Of a DNA stretch of 21,860 nucleotides, positions 6,036 through 13,702 are shown piece after piece (the first letter of the stretch is position 1; every line of letters begins with the position of its first letter). Source of the DNA: an uncultured Sphingopyxis sp. (lineage in GTDB: Bacteria > Pseudomonadota > Alphaproteobacteria > Sphingomonadales > Sphingomonadaceae); contig CAKZIN010000017.1 of assembly GCA_936933955.1 (NCBI GenBank), forward strand, positions 1 to 21,860, in the 5' to 3' direction. Below the pieces are notes generated by a model that was not told the origin of the DNA, made no database searches, and saw nothing but the letters and a program-made list of their open reading frames with translations. The position numbers were made by a program, and so were the translations under genes.

Positions 6036-8707
6036 GCCGCCAACATCGCGGCGCGCACCGCATCGAGCGCAGCCTGCGCAGCGCCCCCATTCGGGCCGCC
6101 GCCCTGCGCCATATCGGGCCGCCCGCCCCCGCCCTTCCCGCCGAGCGCTGCCACGGCGCTCTGCACCAAGGTCACCGCACTGAATCGATCGGTGAGATCG
6201 TCGGTCACTCCCACTGCGACCGATGCACGACCGTCATTGACCGCCACTAGCGCCGCTACCCCGCGGCCCAGTTGCGCCTTCATTCCATCGACGGTGCCGC
6301 GCAACTCCTTGGGATCGAGCCCCTCGATCACGCGTCCGAGGAACCCCGTACCGCCGATCTCCTCGCTTGCCGGAGCCGCATTGTCGCCACCAGTCGCAGC
6401 GCCGCCCAGCGCAAGCGACCGCCGGACGTCAGCAAGCTCGCGCTCGGCCTTGCGCAGCGCATCTGTCAGCGCGACAACGCGTGCGGGGACCTCATCGGGC
6501 GCGGATTTAAGCGTCGCCGCCGCCGACTTCAGTGCATCCTCACGCGCCGTGAGGTACGCGCGCGCGGCTTCTCCGGTCAGCGCCTCGATACGCCGCACGC
6601 CGCTGGCGACGGCGCTTTCGCCTACCACCTTGAACAGCGCGATATCGCCAAGCGCGCGCACGTGGGTTCCGCCGCACAGCTCGATCGACCAGTTGCGGCC
6701 GTCATCGCCGGGGCGACCCATCGAGAGCACACGCACCTCTTCGCCATATTTCTCGCCGAACAGCGCCATGGCGCCGGCCGAGATGGCATCATCGGGGCTC
6801 ATCAGCCGCGTGCCGACCTCCGCGTTTTCGCGCACGTGGCGATTCACTTCCGCTTCGATCGCGGCGATGTCGTCACCGGAAAGCGCGGTCGGATGCGCGA
6901 AATCGAAGCGCAGACGGTCCTCCGCGACCAGACTGCCTTTTTGCGTGACGTGCCCGCCAAGCCGATGGCGCAGCGCCGCGTGGAGGAGGTGCGTGGCGCT
7001 GTGGTTGGCGCGCACGCGGTCGCGCCGCGCTTCGTCGACCTCGAGCGCGATGGCATCTCCAAGGGCCACTCGGCCGCTCTTCACACGGACCTTGTGCGCA
7101 TGCAGCTTGCCGAGCGGTTTGGCGGTATCCTCGACCGTCACTTCGATCGGATTGGCCGACCCTACGGCGGCCGTGATGCGCCCGGCGTCACCGACCTGTC
7201 CGCCGCTCTCCGCATAGAAGGGCGTCTGGTTCGCGAGCAGCCAGCCCTCTTCGCCCGCTTCGAGCGCCTGCACCTCGGCGCCATCCCTGATCAGCGCCAG
7301 CACCAGCCCTTCGCCCTTGGTGTCGGTGTAGCCGATGAACTCGGTAGCGCCGTGCTGTTCATTGAGCGCGAACCACACCTCGTCGCTGGCTTTGGCGCCC
7401 GAACCTTTCCACGCCGCGGCGGCCGCAGCCTTCTGCGCCGCCATCGCGCTGTCGTAGCCTGCGCGGTCCACGCCAATTCCGCGCGAACGCAGCGCATCTT
7501 CGGTCAGGTCGTAGGGAAAGCCGTAGGTGTCGTAGAGCTTGAAGGCGGTCTCGCCGGGGAGCGTGCCGCCGTCTGTCAGCCCCGCGGTTGCTTCGTCGAG
7601 CAGTCGCAGCCCTTTGCCAAGCGTCTGACGAAAGCGCGTTTCCTCGCGCGCCAAAGTTTCCACCAGCAGCGGCTGTGCGCGAACCAATTCGGGGTAGGCG
7701 ACGCCCATCTCACCAACGAGCGTGGGCACCAGGCGGTGCAGCAACGGCTCGTCGGTGCCGAGCAGGTGCGCGTGGCGCATCGCGCGGCGCATGATCCGCC
7801 GCAGCACATAGCCGCGCCCTTCATTGGCAGGCAGGACCCCATCGGCGACGAGAAAACCCGCCGAGCGCAGATGGTCGGCGATGACCCGATGGCTCGCCCG
7901 CGCGTCGCCCTCCGCCTCGACGCCGGTGGCCTGCACCGATGCCGCGATCAGCGCGCGGAACGTGTCGGTGTCGTAGTTGTCGTGAACGCCCTGCATCACG
8001 GCGGCGATGCGCTCGAGCCCCATGCCGGTATCGATGCTGGGCCGCGGCAGATCGCGCACGATCTCTCCTGCGGCCTGCTCGTACTGCATGAAGACGAGGT
8101 TCCAGATCTCGACGAAGCGGTCGCCGTCCTCGTCGGGTGAGCCCGGCGGGCCGCCTGCGATATGCGCGCCGTGGTCGTAGAAAATCTCCGAGCAGGGCCC
8201 GCACGGACCATCGTCCCCCATCGCCCAAAAATTGTCCTTGGTCGCGATGCGGATAATGCGCTCGTCGGAAAGCCCCGCGACTTTCCGCCATAGCGCCGCG
8301 GCATCGTCATCGGTGTGATAGACGGTGACGAGCAGGCGGTCCTTGTCGAGGCCCCATTCGCGGGTGAGCAGGTCCCAGGCAAGCTCGATCGCGCGTTCCT
8401 TGAAATAATCGCCGAACGAAAAATTGCCGAGCATCTCGAAGAAAGTGTGATGCCTCGCGGTGTAGCCGACATTGTCGAGGTCGTTGTGCTTGCCCCCGGC
8501 GCGCACGCACTTCTGGCTAGACGTCGCGGTCAGATAGGGCCGCGTTTCGAGGCCGGTGAACACATTCTTGAACGGCACCATGCCCGCGTTCACGAACATC
8601 AACGTCGGATCGTTGTTCGGCACGAGCGGAGCGGACGGCTCGACATGATGCCCCGCGGCCGCAAAATGCTCGAGGAAAGAACGGCGGATATCGTTGGTCG
8701 ACGTCAT
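6032..8707 (-). CDS. alaS: Alanine--tRNA ligase (AlaRS)
   Basis: An 891-residue alanyl-tRNA synthetase, a class II enzyme that charges tRNA-Ala and edits mischarged Ser and Gly. The start MTSTNDIRRSFLEHFAAAGH followed by SAPLVPNNDPTLMFVNAGMVPFKNVF is the family hallmark. The catalytic domain (about 1-240), the tRNA-recognition region (about 240-460), the editing domain and a C-terminal domain are all present. The editing-site zinc ligands are visible as the HSATH motif at H569/H573 and as C678 and H682 in CGGTH. The C-terminal C-Ala region has a coiled-coil-like stretch (about 715-765) and ends with the glycine-rich segment GGKGGGGRPDMAQGGG. Length is close to E. coli (876). Upstream are 206 bases with no gene, holding a strong hairpin; downstream ubiG overlaps by four bases. 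Confidence 0.98.
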   Translation of the reverse strand: MTSTNDIRRSFLEHFAAAGHHVEPSAPLVPNNDPTLMFVNAGMVPFKNVFTGLETRPYLTATSSQKCVRAGGKHNDLDNVGYTARHHTFFEMLGNFSFGDYFKERAIELAWDLLTREWGLDKDRLLVTVYHTDDDAAALWRKVAGLSDERIIRIATKDNFWAMGDDGPCGPCSEIFYDHGAHIAGGPPGSPDEDGDRFVEIWNLVFMQYEQAAGEIVRDLPRPSIDTGMGLERIAAVMQGVHDNYDTDTFRALIAASVQATGVEAEGDARASHRVIADHLRSAGFLVADGVLPANEGRGYVLRRIMRRAMRHAHLLGTDEPLLHRLVPTLVGEMGVAYPELVRAQPLLVETLAREETRFRQTLGKGLRLLDEATAGLTDGGTLPGETAFKLYDTYGFPYDLTEDALRSRGIGVDRAGYDSAMAAQKAAAAAAWKGSGAKASDEVWFALNEQHGATEFIGYTDTKGEGLVLALIRDGAEVQALEAGEEGWLLANQTPFYAESGGQVGDAGRITAAVGSANPIEVTVEDTAKPLGKLHAHKVRVKSGRVALGDAIALEVDEARRDRVRANHSATHLLHAALRHRLGGHVTQKGSLVAEDRLRFDFAHPTALSGDDIAAIEAEVNRHVRENAEVGTRLMSPDDAISAGAMALFGEKYGEEVRVLSMGRPGDDGRNWSIELCGGTHVRALGDIALFKVVGESAVASGVRRIEALTGEAARAYLTAREDALKSAAATLKSAPDEVPARVVALTDALRKAERELADVRRSLALGGAATGGDNAAPASEEIGGTGFLGRVIEGLDPKELRGTVDGMKAQLGRGVAALVAVNDGRASVAVGVTDDLTDRFSAVTLVQSAVAALGGKGGGGRPDMAQGGGPNGGAAQAALDAVRAAMLAA

Positions 8708-8760
8708 GCCTGGCGCGATAGGGCGGCGGCGTTACGGGGGCAAGATTGTCGGACTGTTGT

Positions 8761-8790
8761 GGCGGTCTGTCTGCGGTGCGCAGGACCGCC
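8761..8790 (-). promoter_or_regulatory. Hairpin in the alaS leader, candidate regulatory element
   Basis: A 30-base interrupted inverted repeat: outer arms GGCGGTC/GACCGCC (7 bp), inner arms CTGCG/CGCAG (5 bp), a 3-base apex loop and a 3-base bulge. It ends 54 bases upstream of the alaS start. No U-run follows on the minus strand, so it is not a standard intrinsic terminator. It may be a protein-binding palindrome or an mRNA structure affecting alaS expression. E. coli AlaRS is reported to repress its own gene by binding a palindrome near its promoter; whether this element acts likewise is inference. Confidence 0.4.
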
Positions 8791-8913
8791 GAGATCTTCC
8801 AAGGCATCCATAGACTACGCGAAAGACTGCGGATGCGATGCTAACCGATGGTGCTCAATCGCTGCCCGAATGGGCGTCGGTGGCGGTGGTAGCGCAGGGT
8901 CAGAGCGGGCTCG

Positions 8914-9771
8914 TCATCCCGCGACAGCGCGCACGATCCAAACCCCTGCGGTAAACCGCACTTCCCCATCGACTCGATGATCCGCGATTACAGCGCGCAT
9001 GCGGTCGAGAAAGGCATCGCGCTCCGATTCATTTTCGATTGCGGCGAGTGCGCTCGCGGTCGACCCGATGCGTCGATGAAATGCCATCGCTTCGTTCTCC
9101 GGGTCCGAGCCACCTCCCGTTACGAACGGCAGCGTCAACGCATCCGCCACGACGTCGCGCCATCCCGCCGCCTTTAGCACATCGGTCGTCCGGTTGAGGT
9201 TGGCGAAACCGAAGGGTCCGGGTGCACAGTCGATCGGCACCGGCGCCTCAGGCAGCAGATCGGCGAAAGCGCTTGCCCAGCTATTCTCGGCACGCGATCT
9301 AAAGCAGCTGAACACCAGCGGAGTGCCGGGATGCACCTGGGCGTGCAAATGTGCGAATGCCTCCACCGGACGATCGAAAAACATAACCCCGTGACGCGAT
9401 ACGATCAGGTCGGGGGTCCAGGCCGGGTCCGACCAGGTTGCCGCGTCGCTCACAGCGAAACGACAACGAGATTGATCGCTCGCGCGCTCCCGAGCAATAT
9501 CGATCAGGTCGGGCGATAGGTCGATCCCCAACACGCGGACATCGTCCCGCGCCTCCGCGATCGAGAGCGATGTAGATCCCGCGCCACACCCCACGTCCAA
9601 AATCTGGACCACGTTCCCGGTCGACGCATCACGCGGCAACACCTTAGCAATCGCCCCGATCGCACGGTCGACCAGCGCCGTTCCGATCGCTGCGAACGCG
9701 CGATCGGTTCGGCGCCACTCCGCGGCCCAGGTTTCACCGACCCGACCTTGCCATTCGGAAGCTGTCGTCAT
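8914..9771 (-). CDS. Class I SAM-dependent methyltransferase, substrate unknown
   Basis: A 285-residue soluble methyltransferase. Motif I is clear (ILDVGCGAGSTSLSIA, about residues 57-72), followed by the acidic ribose-binding loop VLGIDLSPDLIDIA and a motif-II-like block DLIVSRHGVMFFDRPVEAFAHLH. The C-terminal half (PFGFANLNRTTDVLKAAGWRDVVADAL) is typical of small-molecule methyltransferases of the methyltransf_25/UbiE-like type. The N-terminal pattern MTTASEWQGRVGETWAAEWRRTDRAF resembles family members annotated simply as class I SAM methyltransferases. It follows the VOC gene by nine bases and is probably co-transcribed with it from the recA side. It stands between recA and alaS, genes that are often direct neighbours in alphaproteobacteria. 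The substrate cannot be inferred. Confidence 0.85.
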   Translation of the reverse strand: MTTASEWQGRVGETWAAEWRRTDRAFAAIGTALVDRAIGAIAKVLPRDASTGNVVQILDVGCGAGSTSLSIAEARDDVRVLGIDLSPDLIDIARERASDQSRCRFAVSDAATWSDPAWTPDLIVSRHGVMFFDRPVEAFAHLHAQVHPGTPLVFSCFRSRAENSWASAFADLLPEAPVPIDCAPGPFGFANLNRTTDVLKAAGWRDVVADALTLPFVTGGGSDPENEAMAFHRRIGSTASALAAIENESERDAFLDRMRAVIADHRVDGEVRFTAGVWIVRAVAG

Positions 9772-9780
9772 CCTGAGTTC

Positions 9781-10182
9781 CTAAGCGACAGCATCGTCAT
9801 AGCGAAAGAGCACCAGTCGGTGAGCGCCAGGGGTCAGCAGCTCAAGCCGCCTTCCCCCCGGGAATTCAAACACCGGCCGCACCAGTCGTCCGCCCGCCGC
9901 GACCGCGTCGTGTTCCGCTATGGTAAGGTCGTCGCATGAGATGCCGATCATGGCCGACGCCGTGCGCTCGGCTGATCCGCCGGCGTCACCATCGCATGCA
10001 GTGATGCCAAGTTCGCATCCGCCATCCGAGCTACTGGCGTAGCCTTCGCCATAGCTCGTGAAAGACCAGCCGAACGCTAGCTCGAAGAAACGGCATTCCA
10101 CCGCGACGTCAACGACGGGCAACTCGACGTAATTCAGCCGAGCGCCGCTGCGAATGACCGCGGCGGTGGCTTCATTCGTCAT
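9781..10182 (-). CDS. VOC (glyoxalase/bleomycin-resistance) family protein
   Basis: A 133-residue single-module vicinal-oxygen-chelate protein. The pattern RLNYVELPVVDVAVECRFFELAFGWSF is the first beta-alpha-beta element of the fold, with Glu20 in the position that often binds metal. A glycine-rich middle (GEGYASSSDGGCELGIT) and a second module (MIGISCDDLTIAEHDAVAAGGRLVRPVFEFPGGRRLELLTPGAHRLVLF) follow. VOC proteins include lyases, dioxygenases and drug-binding resistance proteins, and the sequence alone does not decide which. The start ATG lies inside the 3' end of recA (11-base overlap), so translation may depend on recA readthrough. The next gene is a methyltransferase nine bases on. Confidence 0.8.
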   Translation of the reverse strand: MTNEATAAVIRSGARLNYVELPVVDVAVECRFFELAFGWSFTSYGEGYASSSDGGCELGITACDGDAGGSAERTASAMIGISCDDLTIAEHDAVAAGGRLVRPVFEFPGGRRLELLTPGAHRLVLFRYDDAVA

Positions 10183-11251
10183 CGAGTTCGTCGGCGTCGG
10201 GCCCCGCCATCATGTCTTCGGCAACCTTATCGGTCTGCGCGCGGATCGCCTTTTCGAGGCGGGCCATGACCTCCGGGTTCTCCTTCAGAAACGCTTTCGC
10301 GTTCTCGCGGCCCTGCCCGATGCGGATCGAGTCGTAGCTGAACCAGGCGCCCGACTTCTCCACCAACCCGGCCTTCACGCCGATGTCCAGAATCTCACCG
10401 ATTTTGGACACGCCTTCGCCATACATGATATCGAATTCGACCTGCTTGAACGGCGGCGCGACCTTGTTCTTGACCACCTTCACCCGGGTCGAGTTACCGA
10501 TGATTTCGTCGCGGTCCTTGATCTGACCGGTGCGACGAATGTCGAGCCGAACGCTGGCATAGAATTTGAGCGCGTTGCCCCCGGTCGTCGTCTCCGGATT
10601 GCCGTACATCACGCCGATCTTCATCCGCAGCTGGTTGATGAAGATCACCATGCAGCGCGAGCGGCTGATCGAGCCGGTCAGCTTGCGCAGCGATTGCGAC
10701 ATGAGCCGCGCCTGCAGGCCGACGTGGCTGTCGCCCATCTCGCCCTCGATCTCCGCGCGCGGGACCAGCGCGGCGACCGAATCGACCACCAACACGTCAA
10801 TCGCGTTCGAGCGCACCAATGTGTCGACGATCTCCAGCGCCTGTTCGCCAGTGTCGGGCTGCGACACGATCAGTTCGTCGATGTCGACGCCCAGCTTCTT
10901 GGCGTAGACGGGGTCGAGCGCATGCTCGGCATCGACGAAAGCAGCGGTACCGCCCGCCTTTTGCGCCTCGGCAATGGTATGCAGCGCTAGCGTCGTCTTA
11001 CCGGAGCTTTCAGGACCGTAGATTTCGATCACCCGACCGCGCGGCAGTCCGCCGACGCCCAACGCGATGTCGAGGCCCAGCGAGCCGGTCGAGATCGCCT
11101 CGACCTGCATCGCCTCTTTCGAGCCCAGCTTCATCGCCGAGCCCTTGCCGAACGCGCGGTCGATCTGAGCCAGCGCCGCGTCCAATGCCCGCTGCCGTTC
11201 CGCGCTTTGCGCCATGCCGTCCCCTCCGATGAGCTTGAGCTGTGCCGCCAT
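10172..11251 (-). CDS. recA: Recombinase RecA
   Basis: A 359-residue RecA, the ATP-dependent strand-exchange protein and co-protease for LexA. Walker A is GPESSGKTT at residues 79-87 and Walker B is LVVDS at about 154-158. The L1 and L2 DNA-binding loop regions (EIEGEMGDSHVGLQARLMSQSLRK and GVMYGNPETTTGGNALKFYASVRLDIRR) and the acidic C-terminus (GPDADELDDE) are canonical. The start at 11251 has a good AAGGAG ribosome binding site about nine bases upstream; an internal Met13 is less well placed. It is divergent from the uvrD-like gene, with a perfect SOS box about 90 bases upstream. Its last codons overlap the VOC gene by 11 bases. Confidence 0.99.
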   Translation of the reverse strand: MAAQLKLIGGDGMAQSAERQRALDAALAQIDRAFGKGSAMKLGSKEAMQVEAISTGSLGLDIALGVGGLPRGRVIEIYGPESSGKTTLALHTIAEAQKAGGTAAFVDAEHALDPVYAKKLGVDIDELIVSQPDTGEQALEIVDTLVRSNAIDVLVVDSVAALVPRAEIEGEMGDSHVGLQARLMSQSLRKLTGSISRSRCMVIFINQLRMKIGVMYGNPETTTGGNALKFYASVRLDIRRTGQIKDRDEIIGNSTRVKVVKNKVAPPFKQVEFDIMYGEGVSKIGEILDIGVKAGLVEKSGAWFSYDSIRIGQGRENAKAFLKENPEVMARLEKAIRAQTDKVAEDMMAGPDADELDDE

Positions 11252-11316
11252 GGCCGCTTCTCCTTCTCGCCTCTAATCGCAAGGTCGCAGCCCCGCAACG
11301 GCGCCACGACGATGCT

Positions 11317-11345
11317 CTCGTATCGCCTTTGTTCCCTAGGAACAA
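11317..11345 (-). promoter_or_regulatory. Probable recA promoter overlapping the SOS box
   Basis: On the minus strand, TTGTTC (complement of 11340-11345) at -35 is followed by a 17-base spacer and TACGAG (complement of 11317-11322) at -10. The -35 hexamer is part of the SOS box, so LexA bound there would block RNA polymerase. The -10 is only a fair match to consensus. Confidence 0.5.
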
Positions 11346-11354
11346 GAGGGGAAC
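11340..11354 (-). promoter_or_regulatory. LexA operator (SOS box), alphaproteobacterial type
   Basis: GAAC-AAGAGGG-GAAC on the plus strand, that is GTTC-N7-GTTC read towards recA, is an exact match to the direct-repeat SOS box known for alphaproteobacterial LexA. It lies 89 bases upstream of the recA start and 54 bases upstream of the chosen uvrD-type start on the other strand, so both genes could be under LexA control. An additional perfect palindrome (TTGTTCC-CTA-GGAACAA, 11329-11345) overlaps its proximal half. Confidence 0.85.
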
Positions 11355-11356
11355 TT

Positions 11357-11389
11357 TGCGGCGTGCAGTGCTTGCGTTCAAACGCCGCA
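11357..11389 (+). repeat. Inverted repeat upstream of the uvrD-type gene
   Basis: TGCGGCGT (11357-11364) and ACGCCGCA (11382-11389) are perfect 8-bp arms around a 17-base spacer. The repeat begins three bases after the SOS box and ends 18 bases before the chosen helicase start. It could be an operator for a second regulator or, if transcribed, a leader hairpin of the helicase mRNA. Confidence 0.4.
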
Positions 11390-11407
11390 CAGCCTAGCCG
11401 CGAGCGA

Positions 11408-13702
11408 GTGAGCACCCTCCCCGCCTCTACTGTGCCGACGCCAACGAACGCGCCGGAGCCGCCATATCTTCGCGGTCTCAATACCCCACAGCGGGACGCG
11501 GTGCTGACCACGGAAGGGCCAGTCCTGGTGCTCGCCGGAGCCGGAACAGGCAAGACCAGCGCTCTCACCGCGCGCATCGCGCACATCATCGCCAGCCGCC
11601 GAGCCTACCCAAGCCAAATCCTGGCGCTGACCTTCACCAACAAGGCCGCGCGGGAGATGCGGGAGCGCACCGAACGCATGCTCGGACCGATGGCGGAGGG
11701 GATGGGCTGGTTCGGCACCTTCCACGCGATCGCCGCCAAAATGTTGCGCCGCCACGCGGAGCTCGTCGGGCTGCACAGCAACTTCTCGATCCTCGACGTT
11801 GACGACCAACTGCGGGTCATCAAGCAGATCCTGAACGCCGAGAATGTCGACGACAAACGCTGGTCTGCGAGGCAGTTCGCCGGGCTGCTCGACCGTTGGA
11901 AGAACCGCGGGCTCACGCCCGACGAGGTATCGCCAGGCGACGACGACGGCTTCGCGCACGGCAAGGGGCAAAGACTTTACACCTTGTATCAGGAGCGGCT
12001 GAAGGCGCTCAACGCCTGCGACTTCGGCGATCTGTTGCTGCACATGCTGGTCGTCCTTCGCACCCACCGCGACGTGCTCGAGGACTACCATCGCCGCTTT
12101 CGCTACATCCTTGTCGACGAATATCAGGACACCAACCAGGTCCAGTATCTGCTGCTGCGGCTGCTCGCGCAGGGGCACCGCAACATCGCTGTCGTCGGCG
12201 ACGACGACCAATCGATTTATTCATGGCGCGGCGCAGAAGTTGCCAATATCCTTCGGTTCGAAAAGGATTTTCCGGGCGCAAAGGTGATCCGCCTCGAGCA
12301 AAATTACCGCTCGACCCCGCACATTTTGGGCGCTGCCTCCGGGCTAATCGCCAACAATGGCGAGCGGCTCGGCAAGACGCTGTGGACCGAGGTCGACGCG
12401 GGTGAGAAGGTTCGCGTCATTGGCGTCTGGGACGGCCCAGAAGAGGCGCGTCGCGTGGGCGAGGAGATCGAGGGGCTGATGCGCGACGGGGTTTCGCCAG
12501 ACCACGCGGCGATCCTGGTTCGCGCCAGTTTTCAGACGCGAGAGTTCGAAGAGCGCTTCGTGCAGATCGGCCTTCCTTACCGTATCGTCGGGGGGTTCCG
12601 CTTTTATGAGCGCGCCGAAATCCGCGACGCCATCGCCTATTTGCGGCTGATCCATCAGCCCGCGGACGACTTGGCCTTCGAGCGCATCGTCAACACCCCC
12701 AAACGCGGGCTCGGTGACAAGGCGATCGCGGCGGTTCACCGCGTCGCTCGCGACGGGGGTGTCCCGCTGCTTGGTGCGGCCGCGATGATCGCCGACAGCG
12801 ACGAGGGCACACCGCAAGCGCGCCGTGCGCTGGGCAACTTCGCGAGCTGCATCGTCCGGTGGCGGGAGGCATCGGCAGCGATGCGGCATCCGCAACTGAT
12901 GCAGTTGGTGCTCGATGAGTCGGGCTACACGATGATGCTGCAGGCCGACCGCAGTGCGGAGGCGGCGGGGCGGCTCGACAACCTCACCGAACTCGTCCGC
13001 GCGATGGAGGAGTATGACACGCTCGAGGCGTTCCTCGAGCATGTCAGCCTGGTGATGGACAATGAGGCGGCTGCGGGTGAGCCCAAGGTAACGGTGATGA
13101 CCGTCCACGCGGCCAAGGGGCTGGAGTTCGATCACGTCTTCCTCGCCGGGTGGGAAGATGGGCTGTTCCCGTCGCAGCGGGCGTTGGACGAAGGCGGCTC
13201 GGCGGCGCTCGAGGAGGAGCGGCGGCTCGGCTATGTAGCGATCACGCGGGCGAAGCGGCGCTGCACCATCCTCCACGCCGCCAACCGCCGGGTCTACGGC
13301 CAGTGGCAGAGCGCGATCCCCTCGCGCTTCGTCGCGGAGCTGCCAGCCGACCATATCGAAACCGAGACCACGATGTCCGGTGGCGAGTCGTTATGGCGCG
13401 CCAACTGGACGCAGGCCGCCGACCCCTTCGCCGACGTCGCGCGCGGGACCGGGCGGGGGCCCGGGTGGAACCGCGCCAAGGCGATCGGTTTCGACCCCGC
13501 GCCCAAGCGCGTCGCCGAAGCCCGGGGCAGCGCCGTCAGCTTCGGTAACCCGGGGCGCTCCGACCTCGCCATCGGCATGCGCGTGTTCCACGACAAGTTC
13601 GGATACGGGACGATTGGCGACATCGAAGGAAACAAGCTGACGATCGACTTCGAGTCGGGGTCGCAAAAGCGACTGCTCGACAGTTTCGTGTCGATCGCAT
13701 GA
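11408..13702 (+). CDS. ATP-dependent DNA helicase, UvrD/PcrA family (SF1A)
   Basis: A 764-residue 3'-5' SF1 helicase that unwinds DNA in nucleotide-excision and mismatch repair and removes RecA filaments in known homologues. Motifs in order: Q-motif region LNTPQRDAVL (about 24-33), Walker A AGAGTGKT (43-50), Ia TFTNKAAREM, motif II VDEYQDTN, III VVGDDDQSIYSWRGA, IV LEQNYRST, V VMTVHAAKGLEFDHVFLAGWEDGLFPS and VI EEERRLGYVAITRAKRR. The C-terminal HDKFGYGTIGDIEGNKLTIDFESG is the Tudor-like domain that binds RNA polymerase in PcrA/UvrD. I chose GTG 11408 because homologues begin shortly before the Q-motif. The frame is open back to 11207, but that would run through the SOS box and into recA. GTG 11432 is an alternative. 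The stop overlaps the next ATG (ATGA). Confidence 0.95.
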   Translation: MSTLPASTVPTPTNAPEPPYLRGLNTPQRDAVLTTEGPVLVLAGAGTGKTSALTARIAHIIASRRAYPSQILALTFTNKAAREMRERTERMLGPMAEGMGWFGTFHAIAAKMLRRHAELVGLHSNFSILDVDDQLRVIKQILNAENVDDKRWSARQFAGLLDRWKNRGLTPDEVSPGDDDGFAHGKGQRLYTLYQERLKALNACDFGDLLLHMLVVLRTHRDVLEDYHRRFRYILVDEYQDTNQVQYLLLRLLAQGHRNIAVVGDDDQSIYSWRGAEVANILRFEKDFPGAKVIRLEQNYRSTPHILGAASGLIANNGERLGKTLWTEVDAGEKVRVIGVWDGPEEARRVGEEIEGLMRDGVSPDHAAILVRASFQTREFEERFVQIGLPYRIVGGFRFYERAEIRDAIAYLRLIHQPADDLAFERIVNTPKRGLGDKAIAAVHRVARDGGVPLLGAAAMIADSDEGTPQARRALGNFASCIVRWREASAAMRHPQLMQLVLDESGYTMMLQADRSAEAAGRLDNLTELVRAMEEYDTLEAFLEHVSLVMDNEAAAGEPKVTVMTVHAAKGLEFDHVFLAGWEDGLFPSQRALDEGGSAALEEERRLGYVAITRAKRRCTILHAANRRVYGQWQSAIPSRFVAELPADHIETETTMSGGESLWRANWTQAADPFADVARGTGRGPGWNRAKAIGFDPAPKRVAEARGSAVSFGNPGRSDLAIGMRVFHDKFGYGTIGDIEGNKLTIDFESGSQKRLLDSFVSIA

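Noticed and set aside
5730..8140. Long plus-strand open frames (5730-7217 and 6272-8140) opposite alaS and ubiG
   Set aside because: They lie antisense to well-supported genes, have low-complexity Arg/Ala/Ser-rich or Arg/His-rich translations with no recognisable motif, and are expected in very GC-rich DNA.
10154..10990. 278-codon plus-strand open frame opposite recA
   Set aside because: It is antisense to recA, rich in His/Arg/Asp/Leu as expected for the complement of GC-rich coding DNA, with no family resemblance.
11207..11407. N-terminal extension of the helicase frame back to 11207
   Set aside because: The extra 67 residues would be encoded across the recA start, the SOS box and the recA promoter, and they do not resemble helicase N-termini; the GTG at 11408 is a better start.
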